Shown here: in pieces, positions 49,524 through 61,782 of the stretch
How positions within the stretch are numbered: the first letter of the stretch is position 1
How the letters are laid out: the number at the start of each line of letters is the position of its first letter
Origin: Nymphaea colorata
Taxonomy: Eukaryota > Streptophyta > Magnoliopsida > Nymphaeales > Nymphaeaceae
NCBI RefSeq assembly: GCF_008831285.2
Contig: NC_045140.1
Location: 27,112,131 to 27,176,130 of the forward strand
Direction: 5' to 3'
Length of the DNA: 64,000 nt
Made by a program: the position numbers and the translations under genes
The notes under the pieces: model-generated
Databases searched by the model: none
What the model was told of the DNA's origin: nothing
Seen by the model: the letters and a program-made list of their open reading frames with translations, nothing else

Positions 49524-52500
49524 ATGGAGCCCGTGATCGAGCCTCTCGACGCCGACGGGACGTCCTTCTCCGTCCGCTTCCTCGTTCAAGTCCTCCCTCT
49601 CTCTCTCTCTCTCTCGCGCTGTCTCTCTCTGTGATTGTATGTAGTTCTTCTTCTAACGAGTTTGCGGCGTTTGGGCAATGGCAGGGAAAGGAGATGCGTC
49701 TCAAACTCCACAACGTGCCCTCCTCGAAGAGGTCGGGCTCGGTGTTGAAAGGTACGTTATCGAGCGTCAGGCTGGAGGGCGACCCGGAGATCCGCTCGTT
49801 GCTTTCTGGCTTCGAACGCCTCATTCAGCAGGTTCTGTTCTTGTCCCGTTTTCCCTTTCTTTATAACCACCCTGTTCATGGATCTCTTCCACCTCCAAGT
49901 ATCACCTCCGTATTTTCTCTCTGTTTGTGGGTTCTTTTCCGTTGTCTGCTCATGCCAGGATATCGGAAGTCCATATGTCTTCGTTTGCCCCAACCCTCTC
50001 TTTTGCATGGAGAATTTATGCAAATCACGGGCAAGACTTGGGGAGGTTCCAGTACAACTGATAGGTTGAGCTAAATAGCTATAATCTATATGGAGAGCTG
50101 GAAAAACTCAAGGGCAACTAATTAACAAGAAACTTGAAACGAATCTTGATCAATCGTCTCTCTCGACTCACAAAACGAATTTGTATTAGCGATAGGAAAC
50201 CCTGGCTGTATAATGGATTTTGGTTAATATTATACTTAAAAAAAGGTTAATCATGTGAAAGCATGCGTCCAGGAATCGAAGACGACTTTCCATGGGTTAC
50301 AGGACCATTTGTTCGTAGTAAGCTTTTCCCTGCTAAAATGCAGATTTTCAAGCTAAAAAGTGCCTCATCTGGATCTGAATGGATCTGCATTTATTTTTTT
50401 CGCCTTTTCGGACAAGCCGCCATTCGCGCACCCAGACTGCAACAAGAGTGGTCCAAGGATACTGTGTCGATGATCCTATAAATGCCCATGACAAATATAA
50501 TTGTGACATCTGGTCACCTGAAAATCTTTGCTCGTACAAACAAAATTTGAACCTGAGGTGGATCTTGTATACGTTTTTGCAATGCCAATTATTTGTGATA
50601 CTGTGTCGATGATCCTTTCAATGCGCATGACAAATATAATTGTGACATCTGGTCACCTGAAAGTCTTTGCTAGTGCAAACAAAATTTGAACCTGAATTGG
50701 ATCTTGTATACGTTTTTGCAATGCCAATTATTTGTGATCAGATCACCATTTACTGGATTCTTGGATTGTGATCTTGAGCCCCCGTCTTCAGTTGTGAAAG
50801 GCCAACTGGGTCAACTTTGAACGCTGCAACTGTTGGTTTTCGATAAATCGTAGTTTTGATTAAAACTGTGTCCTCGTAAGTCGTAAAGGATCACGTAAAT
50901 GGATTATTGTGAGATTTTATATTTCCTTTTCTTCCTTTTCTTATTCACCAGACAGTTACATCCTAGCAATTAGCTGCAATAGAGGTGCAAGTTCAGGCAC
51001 TGCACGTGACGGCCTCGGCGAGCGGTATTTTTAAATTTTTACAGGGGCCAAGCAATATTTTCAAAATTTTTACTGGGGCCAAATTAAAAATTTTCAAAAT
51101 TATAAATAGTAGATTTTGTTTTTTCAAAATCTGAGGGAGCGGGTGGGGGCGGTGCATGGCCCCTGCTGGCCTTCCCTTAGCTCCACCCCTGTTTGGTCTA
51201 ACCTGTTACCTGGGCCAGAGGCACATAAATGTGTAATCCTCAGCTTCTAAAAAACGATATCATGTATTCTAGAACCAGGACAGCAATCTAAAGAAGATGC
51301 TAACATGTCAATGATATATAGTTCAACGGTTTTGTACAATGAGGAATTAGATCTGTGACCCGTCTCCGCATGTATCCTTGTTTTCCTCATTAATGTTGCA
51401 TCCCAGTCTCATGCACAGACTGGGATGCACTGTAAAGGAGATCGTGCAAGTACACTGGGGCTTTGTGCATCACTAAGAAGATATATGAACATAAACCGGA
51501 TGGCTTGTGAAGTTGAATTATTGAGTTGGAGGTCAGAGCAAAAGGTTGCAATGCTGATGAGGGAACCCACGTAACTTGGTTGATATGAATGTATTAGTTA
51601 AGTATGTGATGTAATTCTGGTGAACCTTCTGTTCTGGGATGATGTGGTTCTGTTGGGGTAACTAAGCTAACCTGCTTTCATTCATGTCAGAGCCAGATCA
51701 GTTTTTACCATATGTTTTTCATATGCTGTATCATACACTTTCAATTGTGGAGCTTGTAGAAACTCTATTTTTGTTCCTTTTCATTTTACATGTTCTGACT
51801 TCCAAATACTGGTGGCATGTGTTGTCTCATGTCTGGAACATATTCAGCTTTCTGTTGTCTAATTCTTTTCATTTCTATTTCTTCCGATGTAGAGGCTAGA
51901 CAACAGTGAAAATATTGTGCTGTTCATATCAGAAATGAAGGAAATACTGGTAAACTTTACTATTGATCTTTTATGTTCATTATCCCCATCTTGACATTTA
52001 TGAAGTCTACCTTAATACATCTTGTTTCATTTCGTTATTCATGGCCAGAGAATTTATGCATAACCACACTTTTCAGTTCTTCGTTCAAAGGAAATAGAAG
52101 CCTGGAATCTTTGTTCAAATAATTCAGGAGTCTTGGTTTACCCAATTCTATTTGAATCCATGATCATGCCTGCTGATGGCTGGTATAATGTTGAACATGT
52201 AGCCCACCTGGATCCCCCCTTCTGAAAATTCTGTTTCAAAAATGGTATTCACATGATATGTCAGTTCTGGGCCTTCACTTGATTGGTTGAGTGTTGGACT
52301 TGCTGTTTGAAAATCTAGAAGTGGAGAAGAGTAAATCAGGGTTTTTAGACATGTTCATCACATGTTCCGGTGGGATATGATAACATGAGTTTGTCTGTGC
52401 TATCCAGTTAACCCCACACTGGTCTTTCTCTTCCCAACAATCCTAGTTAATGGTGTACAAAAATGCTGGTGTATCAACACAAACTAACTGAACATGTCCT

Positions 52501-54392
52501 GATGTTGTTGCTTCACTCTGTAGCAGTGAGAGTGGGAAAGAGAGAAGTTGGTGGGAGTCGCTAGAGCTTACAACTTCTTGTAATATCCAGTTGCCTTGCT
52601 GCCAACTGTTCCTACTGGTGTGCTCCTATTCTGGGGCCAGGAAGGTGATTAAATAAGGCATATAAGACAAATCTTCCATTGCATGGATGAAACTGGTATA
52701 CATGTCTGTATGTTGTTGAGCATCACCAGCATGTGCATGTAGTCACAGCCTTACACGTCCTGTGAAAAGAAGAAAGGCCAGACTTTTCTTCATCACAGAT
52801 GGCTTCTACAATGACAGTTGATAAAAAAGGTAAATATTTATTAATTTATTGATCACGCATTTGTTGACAAAAAAGTCTTAAGATTCATATGTTCATGGTT
52901 TTCAAGTGAGAATCACAGTCACAACATGCAAACTTTCATGGTTGACTAGCTTGCAAGTGATTTTTTATAGTTTGCAATCACAGGGACTTCCAAACATGCT
53001 GGCATGTGCTTATGCTTTGGATATACTCTTCTTTTGCATCCTTGCTAGCAATGCTGTTGCACATGAGCACTTTTGTGAAACATATCTTGGTTTTGGCCCT
53101 TTTGGGTGTTTCATATTTCTTCAAACTGCCTAGAGCTTATTTCTATTATTTCTCACTTGAAGGCATCCATTGAGCAAGTTACTTGCAGAGGTTCATCTCG
53201 GCCAGCTTCTTGGTACCGCTCCTTGTATGCTGAAGTAATATTAATGTTCTCAGTTTTTATTTAGCCATGACCTCCCATTTTTCATTCTCATTTCAAGTGG
53301 TTTCTGTTTGTTGACATGGTAACTTACTAGGAACCATGCAATTATTCACCTAGACATGTATAATTCTCATTTGTCCTGCCAAGCAAGGTGGATTTGAAGT
53401 CCAGCTTTTTCTCTTTGGCTGACTTTTAACTGTAAAGAACTTTCTGTTCATGCTAATTATGCAATTGCTATTGCACTGATTCCTGCCGTTTCTTTATACT
53501 GCAGAGGTTCATACATTTAACTCATAAATTTATTTTATGAAACCTATGTGGTGATAATTTATCAAAATGTCCAATTTTGGCCTTTGGTTATGGACACCTA
53601 TATTCTGTTGTTTTATTTGATTTGTCAGTCACACGGCTTAACTTGGCTTGGTATTTTTGTTGGAAGTTGGAACTATATAAATGCGAGAAAGATTTCAATG
53701 TTAAAGCAAATGAGGTCATATCTTCTGGAAGGTTCTTTCTTATGTGAGGCTTTAATAATTCCACCAGATCGGAGTTTGGTCCTTGTGCATCCTGCATAAA
53801 GTATAACTACAAGCAGGAATGCTTTTAAGAAGAAACAAGTCATAAACAGTTCATAAGATTACTATGTGATTATAGTAGATTTGCAATAAAATAAAGTTCT
53901 TGTTGATTAATAGCCCTAACACAGTTTTAGACGACCAATGACCTGTTAGAAATATATTACCAATTTGGCTTTTCCCTGGCATGTTCTTTTTTCTGCCCTC
54001 ATGCCAAGAACATTTGGTTTGTAAACTAGTTAATAAATGCAACTGCAAAATTTATTAATTATTATGTATAAAAGACATCGTGAATACATTTAATGTTATT
54101 ATTCTGGAAGTTCATGTATCAAATTGGCATGAGAATGACACATTTTTCCTTTCAAAGCATGCTTGTAGATGAGGAATGCTGCATACATTATCCTAAATAT
54201 TTTTTAATATGTATACACAGCTATTGATTTATTCACTTGTATGACGGTATTTTGAAGATTTGACGTCCTTCTTTAACCTTTATGCAGATTGAAGAAGTTG
54301 GCTGGGAAAATTTATCGAGTGTTGGCGAAGCTCTGACCTCTCTAAAATTTTCTATCATGTAAGATATATTGCTTTTAATGTTTATATATATA

Positions 54393-54439
<47 letters not shown>

Positions 54440-57400
54440 GCTGCTACTTTCTTGTGCTTGTGATACCTTAGTGTTTAATGAAAACGAGGCAGTGCAGTTC
54501 TTTCTCAAAAATATATCAAGAATATCTTGGGATAATATCCTGATAATGTTTCAATTTTTCCTGATAATTTGAGAATGTTAGGGTATTTTTCCGAGATTTG
54601 TGGCTATCAGTTTAGCATACTGCTTAATTTGTAGCTGCCAAGGAAGTGTGGCTCATTTGGTAATGATGCTACCCCTGGGCAAAAGTGTGCATGGATCATC
54701 ATATCTGCTGCACACACACTTTATGGTTACAAGGAAATGACCTGCACTGCAGATCTTGGAATGACCCATAATCCATTGCTAACCTAGTGTGAGCCCTTCA
54801 TGCTCACCACAAAGGTCTCCTTGATGCTGTTGACCTGCAGCAATGCATTCACATCTTGAGTCTTTCACTCCGTATATTCTTCAGTATCTTACTAGTCATA
54901 GAATGGCCCTTGAGATTGAAGATGCCTGTGAACAGGTACAACAGCTTTGACTAATTTGTAAGTTAGGCAAGCTGAGTAATTAGGAATGTGCCTGCACATG
55001 TATTTTGTTTTATATGCTTTACGAGATTCTCTGGAATCTGGTTTTGATGCTTTATGTTTTGAGTTTCAGGGACACGAATGGCAAGGTGCACAAACTGAAT
55101 ATGAGTTTGGGCAAAGATTATCCACATTGTGCACCTTCTATTGTGGCGGTTTGTTCCCATCTTATCAGGAACTTCAATATCTTTTCCATTATTTGTTTGT
55201 TCACGACGGCAGCTTTACTGCTTTATTGCCTATTGTTATACATGCTCTGCAAGTAGGATTAAGTGGTTGGTTTTGGTCGGTCTTGCCACACTCTCTTTCA
55301 AAGAAGGTCTCAGAAGAAGATCCATACTTGAACCAATTTAAAGTGGGTCCAAGTACAACTTAAAGTTTCTGATCTATACAGGATGATAAGTTTGGTTCAA
55401 ATTACTCCAGGTTCTTATTGAACTTGTCTTGTTAATGGCCCAAATGTGATCAGATATCATTTAGGTTTTGGCTGGTTATGTTCAGGTCCATGTTGGTTTT
55501 GCCGTTTTGGTTTGAGTGAAAAATTTGCATGCCCATATTCTCTCTGGGTTAGTTATGTTTAAGCTGAAAAATTGTATATAATTTCTCAAATGTAGGTTAC
55601 AGAGGACGCTTAAAAGCGTCGGCCTGTGCAAGTTTTACTAGTTTAGAAGCAATAGCGGTAAAGATTAAAGCTGCAGTCCCTGAACAAGTCCAAGTACAAA
55701 TTGGTTCACAAATGCACACACACATTTATACATATTCCTATATTTCCTTATATGTTCTAATGGTAAACTAGAGACTTTGATTGAAGATAGCGTCATATCA
55801 GTGTCACAGATAGAATGATATTTTTGAAAATATCGTGATATTAAAGTCAAAAATCAGAAAAACGAAAAAAGGGAAAAATTCATGATATTTTGAAAAAACT
55901 GGGAAAGATATTTATCATGTTATTATCATGATTTTTTCATTTTCCTATTTTTTAGTATACTTGGGCGCCGGGCCAGGCCGTCGGCGGGTACCCAGTCCGG
56001 TACGGACCCGGGTTCGGGCCTGACGGGGCCGGCTGGGGTCGGCCCGATAACTTTTAAATAACATTTTTATTATTAATAATATATTTTATTATTACAAATA
56101 TAATTTTATATTCAAAAAAATTTATTTTATATTTTAAAAAATAATTTTCTATTGTAACTGGGCTGGGCTGGGCCCAGGTTTCGGGTATCGGGCCTGGGCC
56201 CGGGCTCAAGTTTTGGTCATCGGGTTGGCCTGGACCCGGTTCTTATTGGGCCGGGCCGGCCCGATGCCCAGGTCTATTTTTTAGCATTGATATTATAATG
56301 AATTTAAAGATAAACTTCAACTAAATTATTTTCATCAGTTTTATTATCATTAACACATTCCTTTCACTTTTATATAGTTTATTCATGTTTTCCTATTAGT
56401 TTCTCATTTATTTTATTTATACTTAATTTTTTAAAATTTTTCGAGTTTTTCCCGAGATTTTTCCAAAAAAAAAAAACTTTTCCATTAAAAACCCAAGAAA
56501 AATCTTGCCGACAAAAAGCAGAGAATGGTATTTGTGGCACTGCATCATATTATCTTTGTAATATATTTTAGGGGACTTTGCAAGTTAATATATTTTCAAT
56601 GTGTGTACCCTACATTATTTATTTTGATTTTTGATGTCTTTTATCCTCTTGTAGGATGTTCCTTTCTCCTGTGAGTTACGATGGTCAAGCAAATGTAGAT
56701 TGAAAGATGCAGTACACCAATTTCACATGGTAATGGCCGTATGTTTGTTGGTTTGGTATGCATAAGTTGGGTACAATTTTTCATTTTTTTCTATACGCTT
56801 CCAATGTCTCTAAATTGTACAATTTCCTGGCACACAAATTTGATCTACTTCACGTGGATCTGGATAGAGGAGGCAATGTGAATTAGGGATGCAGTTTCTT
56901 ATTAGAAATAAGACATGAGGAGCATTTTTTTTTTCTTTTTAATAGTTGTTGTATAAGAATATTCTTTTAATGGTGTAGGACGCAACAGTGCTAAAAAAAA
57001 AGGTTTCAAGTATCATTGTGTTTAATTTAAGAACATCGAAAAGCTCGTAAGAGCTTTTGTGTTAACCTCTCGGTTTTGTTACCCCTAGCCTTCTGTCACA
57101 AATCTTATGTCCATGTGGTTTAGTATATTTGTGAAGGCTATCATATTCCATTGCTTTGATGCTATTATTAAAGACTTGTTCTGGCTGCCTTTTTCTTGGT
57201 GCTTCCGAGATGCCAAAACTTCTGTCAATATGCTGGCTATTGTGATGGTTATAGTATATACAGAAACAATGAAGTGCAAGCTATGAAGACAAAGTGTACT
57301 AGCAATGTGAAAAAAGAAACTTAGCCTGATACAAGCACTAGTAACTTTCTCACATGTGCAGATGGATTGCATGAGACCAATTTTCTGAAGGGTTTATCCG

Positions 57401-59660
57401 TGGCCAAACTTGAAACATGAAGCATTATATGCTTCAACAAGAATTGTCCACCATAAATAAATGTGACAATCTAGACTAGATAGGATATTAAGTCTCAGTG
57501 GTTTATGACATTTGGATCTCTCACGTACAATGGCAAGTTATGGTTTTCTATTTTTCATGTTTGGAGATGCATTATCTATTAACTGCTGCGGATAAACTAA
57601 GTTGAGTGCACATATGCTTAACAGTGACTTGTTTCACATGTGATATCAATTTATATTCAATGTTGAACTTAGAAATCGCTATTCATTGTCTACTTTTTTC
57701 AGCAAATTGGAACTGTTTGCTGCCAACAGGGTAGGTATATTTCATGTGGTTTTATGTGGCTTATTCATATGTAGCTGTTAGTATCTTAAGGAGAAGCTTC
57801 ATGATTTAGTCGCATGCGTAGCTTATAATCTTGAGTTTACATGAATTCCAGTATATAGTTAATGTTATGGATTAAAAATCTACAATTGTAGAATCAACTA
57901 GCTGATGGGTTTGTCTTCCAATCTGCTGTTCATTTTTCTGCTCTCTGTTCCTACTTGTAACCCTGTATACTATCTTTTTGTACAACCATGATAATCTATT
58001 GCATGCAGCACTTAGAAAAATTTCAAGAATTTTGGTCTATTCTTGATGACATTGACACGACACTGTGCGTTTTGGAACCTCAACCTTCATCACGTGCAGC
58101 ATCATATCGTCATGTGGGCCTAGGTTGTTTCTATCAGAAATTTATTCTTAATACATCTCCTATAACCGCTGCTTTGTGTTTTTAAGGCCATCTGTCATTG
58201 CAGGGAATGATTGCACACTTTTGGTATCAATCGACCCTTATAATGCAAGGTCTCTCCCACAGTAAGACTACTTATCTGTTGTTAAACAGCTACATTAGGA
58301 TACCTGTTGTTTATTTAGTGGCTGATCTAGTCTTCTAGGTGTCGTTTCTTTGGTGCAGCTCCAATGATAAATTCTTTATGGCGAAAATGGAAGCAAAACG
58401 ATCAAAGATGGTATGCTTCCTTGTTTTGTTCTGTCTTTTTGATGGATTAAGTATTTGTCCTCCGTCTGGTTATCATCATTATACATGTTCTGCTACTCGT
58501 ATGCTTGATCTTTGACTGCTCATGTTTTTATTTTTGTTGGAACAGAAGGGAACAATTTTCTTAGTTAATATTATGCTTGATTGCATGGTAGAATGTGCTG
58601 CTGGTATTTTAAATGTTGTTGTTATGTTCCTGTTTGGTGGTGGCCTTTGGGAATGCCAAAAAGTGGTGGCAAAGCTGCATTATGGGAATCTTTCCAAGTT
58701 GGATTTGGTTATTATTGGAATGCAAATCGTTATCCTCCATGCATAAATGATTTCCGTGGAGTTTATTTACCTGAAGGTCGTTGATTACTAAGGCAATGTA
58801 TGGTTAGTTCTTTCAGGAAGTTGAGACTTGGAAATGTAGAATGGTGGTATGGATTAAGAGTTAATAAGAAATTAGAAAATAGGAAGGGACGTTGCAGTGA
58901 TGGAAAATATGAAATTAATAGTTGATAACAAGTTAAGCAATAAAGTCGTAAATTTATGAACTGGAACCTAGTATTTGTGGTACAAGTATTCAAGTAGATA
59001 AGATGTTTAAGATGGTATTCATATATCATTCGGCAACTTGTCCCAAGTTTTGCTGGTAACTGGTAAGTACTGGTTGTTATGTTTGACCATTTTTCAGACC
59101 TATACTGGTCAGCTTGTTCAAGTACTTTGTACTTTTTGGAGCATCTTTTTGCTGCATTTTGTTTAGTTTATTGCGTTCATTTATTTTCCTGGTGCTGCTT
59201 GTCAACCGGTAACCCAGTGTAGTATTGTACTTTTGTGTGATTTAGGAGATCTGATGTTTCCTTCCGTGAAAACCTGGAGTGCATTCTTGGAATAAGGCTA
59301 CCTGTGGCTCCTAGTGCCATGGACAACCATCCTCAAATTGATTGTGGTATTTGTTATGCCTGTTACTTACCTGAAGATGGCAAACTGGGAGTTGAACGTG
59401 GAAGCATGCCTGGCTATGTGTGTGACAACGAGAGATGTGGCAGAGCTTTCCATGTTATATGTTTGAGAGATTGGTTGCAGTCAATTACTACTACACGGAA
59501 GTAGGTGGACTAAACCAATTTGGCACATGCACCTGGATCATGTTTTTGATTGTCGTCGTTCCTTGGTCAATGATTGCTGCTTTTGTGATGCTGCAGGTTG
59601 TATGATGCTCTATATGGAAATTGCCCATACTGTTCTGAGCCCGTGGCAGTTAAAATTTAA
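49524..59660 (+). CDS. FANCL: FANCL, RING-type E3 ubiquitin ligase of the Fanconi anaemia pathway
   Basis: FANCL is the catalytic subunit that, with the E2 enzyme UBE2T, attaches one ubiquitin to FANCD2 and FANCI during DNA crosslink repair in the nucleus. Eleven exons were rebuilt: 49524-49589, 49685-49831, 51893-51949, 54288-54358, 55070-55148, 56655-56729, 58009-58123, 58204-58261, 58339-58410, 59246-59500 and 59597-59660 (1059 nt, 352 aa). The N terminus is the E2-like fold, followed by the double-RWD region, with blocks GWENL, KDYPH, LEKFQEFWSILDDID, SRAASYR, LGNDCTLLVSID and RSLPQCRFFGA that align with animal FANCL. The C-terminal C4HC3 RING uses Cys280, Cys283, Cys306, Cys311, His316, Cys319, Cys341 and Cys344, and the protein ends CPYCSEPVAVKI. 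The acceptor at 58338 was chosen because it restores the conserved QCRFFG block; a second acceptor at 58366 would shift the frame. Introns hold repeats and a MITE-like insertion. Confidence 0.96.
50458..50735. repeat. 139-bp tandem duplication in FANCL intron 2
   Basis: The block starting GATACTGTGTCGATGATCCT at 50458 recurs from 50597 with few changes. Both copies contain AATTGTGACATCTGGTCACC and end in ATGCCAATTATTTGTG. Confidence 0.95.
51000..51195. mobile_element. Probable degraded transposon fragment in FANCL intron 2
   Basis: The segment repeats a (C)AGGGGCCA / ACTGGGGCCAA word and ends with GGCCCCTGCTGGCC and TAGCTCCACCCCTG, a set of words common in non-coding plant transposon relics. 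No borders or target duplication were found. Confidence 0.35.
51950..54287 (+). other. FANCL intron 3
   Basis: A 2338-bp intron without any recognisable additional exon, gene or clear transposon. The 83-codon open frame at 53548-53799 has no conserved feature. Confidence 0.7.
54382..54437. repeat. (TA)n(GA)n compound microsatellite in FANCL intron 4
   Basis: A short TA run is followed directly by about 21 GA units, 23 bases after the exon that ends at 54358. Confidence 0.95.
55945..56284. mobile_element. MITE-like element with 11-bp target duplication in FANCL intron 5
   Basis: An element of 318 bp (55956-56273) is flanked by exact copies of CTATTTTTTAG at 55945-55955 and 56274-56284. Its ends are imperfect inverted repeats: ACTTGGGCGCCGGGCCAGGCC on the left and, reverse-complemented, ACCTGGGCATCGGGCCGGCCC on the right. 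GC-rich arms surround an AT-rich core, and there is no coding capacity. An 11-bp duplication fits the 9-11 bp made by Mutator-type transposases, so it is probably a MULE-derived MITE, although the ends are not long classical MULE repeats. Confidence 0.8.
56730..58008 (+). other. FANCL intron 6
   Basis: A 1279-bp intron. A small candidate exon at about 57704-57730 has acceptor-like and donor-like borders, but skipping it gives the conserved joint between QFHM and HLEKFQEF, so it was left out. Confidence 0.6.
58411..59245 (+). other. FANCL intron 9
   Basis: An 835-bp intron with no recognised exon or transposon. Confidence 0.7.
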
Positions 59661-59843
59661 GTTGCATTAATGTGTGGAGGTGATACTCCGGTTAGCTGTC
59701 TGCACAACATGCATGTTGTTGTTTTGGTCCAAGTTTCTCAATAAAAGCACGAAGTGTGAGAGCCAGGGGAAAAGGCCGGCAAGCTTATGCACGAAGCTGC
59801 ACAGGGGGTTGGTGCCTGTGGAAGTTGAAGGAGCTACACACCA

Positions 59844-59862
59844 CCCCCCCCCCCCCCCCCCC
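59844..59862. repeat. C19 homopolymer tract
   Basis: A run of 19 C followed by A and six more C, just downstream of FANCL. The run length may be affected by sequencing error. Confidence 0.9.
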
Positions 59863-61670
59863 ACCCCCCACTAAAAGTAGCTTGTCTCACCAGCTAACCA
59901 ATCCTCTTGGAGCTCTCACTAAAAGCAGAATGTCAGATAAGTACAGGTGCAGGACGCAGGATACAGTGCACAGTTAGACAAGAATCAGTCTGAGTTTGTT
60001 CTCATAGATATGGATCAGAATGAGACCTGGCGTTACATAAATAGTTTAAAAGCTGGTTTCGAAGAAGCAAAAGATTATGAAGCTATTTTGAAGTGCTTCA
60101 TTTTCCTTTCATGTTTTATGATTAGGTTGGGCAAGTACTTGGCAATTCTTGACTCTTCTTCCCCAATCGATGCCAGGGAGGTGGACTTTTGTGGAGAGTT
60201 GCACATTCAACCTGCATACGCAAAATTAGAGGGACAAATATCAAAATAAGCACTTAACATGGTTTTACATGAATCAGGCTGCATCCACCATCTGTCGTGA
60301 CCGTTTTCTGTTTTGAGATACTTGCAAGGAAGATCACGTCCTACCGTCAGATCCCCACTAAAGGGATAAAATACCTTTTGTTTTCTTCCCCATATAATAT
60401 AGTTCGTAATGAAGGACAAGTTCTACTTTTTCTAATTTGTTCTCCTAAAGTGTGGCTTCGGCAATTATAATATTTATGTTGAAGCTTGTGCACTTGGAGC
60501 CTTCGCCTGTGCACTTTGATTCTTTTCCAACTTGGTGCCGACTGCCCTTTAAACATCTTTAGCCACCTGCTGTATTGGCTATCAAATTGAAACTATTCAT
60601 CGTGGATACATTATCTTAACGGCAGGTTTTCATAGGCAGAGAAGGGTTTTGGTAGCTTTGAAGACCTTCAAGTTAAAGTTGATCGAAGACTGGCTTTCAG
60701 ATCTGCAGGTTAGGAAGGTAAGCGTTTGATAAAAGTGCATCTTGCGACAATCTAGTATCTGTATCTGAATAAAAGGGATGGCGGGTCGATGTATCGTCAA
60801 TCGTCGGTCTAGAAGATGCCTACCATGGGTAAGTCTTGATGGTCCTCAAGTCTTTCTTTAATCTCATTCGAGTAGTAATCCATGTTAATAATAATATGTG
60901 AGGCCCAACAACCTCATGTACGTTTTTGCGAGCGCATATTTAAGAGGAAAAGGTTGTCCGTCAGTCAATCTTCATCCCTTTCCTGACTTCATCTTTCCAG
61001 CACAACAAAAGTCCAATTGCGACCATATAAATTTTCCTTTGTCCGGCCAGACACGATTGTTTTATGGCAGGACGTTTCTTTGGAACCGCAAGGGCCAAGA
61101 ACAGAACACGTAGTTACAGCGAGACGTCTAAAACACCTTCTATTTTGTCCATTATTGATGCCTTGGCGATAAGGCAATGATTATCTACAAGCTTTGGGTC
61201 TATGACATCCACAGTCTAAGTGTAAAGACATGGTGTCGCATTTAAGATTCTGACGTACACTGGCACAGGGTTCAGTAAGATCAGTTAATGAAAGGCCTTA
61301 TTGATTATATTATAGACTGAACTCTGTGAAGGCTCCTCATAGCGGCCATGACGCTTCAATATGAGATAAATTTTGCTCCCACGCTCTGATGAAGAAAATA
61401 TAAGATAGCTTAGCTTCAAGATGTTGCTTTTTGCATGCAACAATAGGAAGGATTGAACCATTTATTTCTGCATCGTAGATTTGTCCAACACATTCGGTAA
61501 AGGGTTCTGCAATTATTTAGCGGCAGAAAATGACTCCATGGGTCGTCGAGTGAAGCTCTTCAATGATGGGGAGGATATCACTTTGAACATAAGCTTGAGA
61601 AACAGTTCTAGCTTATAGCTTTTCAGGTGCTGACAAGGAAGATATGGGAACTCCCTCTTAGGGTGATGTT

Positions 61671-61782
61671 TGATGATTTTAGAGACAAGCTGGTGCACTC
61701 GAGGATTGAACATTCCAAATGATATTTGATGATTTTAGAGACAAGCTGGTGCACTCAAGGATCAAATATTCCAGATGATATT
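61671..61782. repeat. 56-bp tandem duplication
   Basis: TGATGATTTTAGAGACAAGC and the following 36 bases at 61671-61726 are repeated at 61727-61782 with several substitutions. Confidence 0.92.

Noticed and set aside
57704-57730. Extra small FANCL exon
   Set aside because: Including it breaks the conserved joint between the exons ending at 56729 and starting at 58009.
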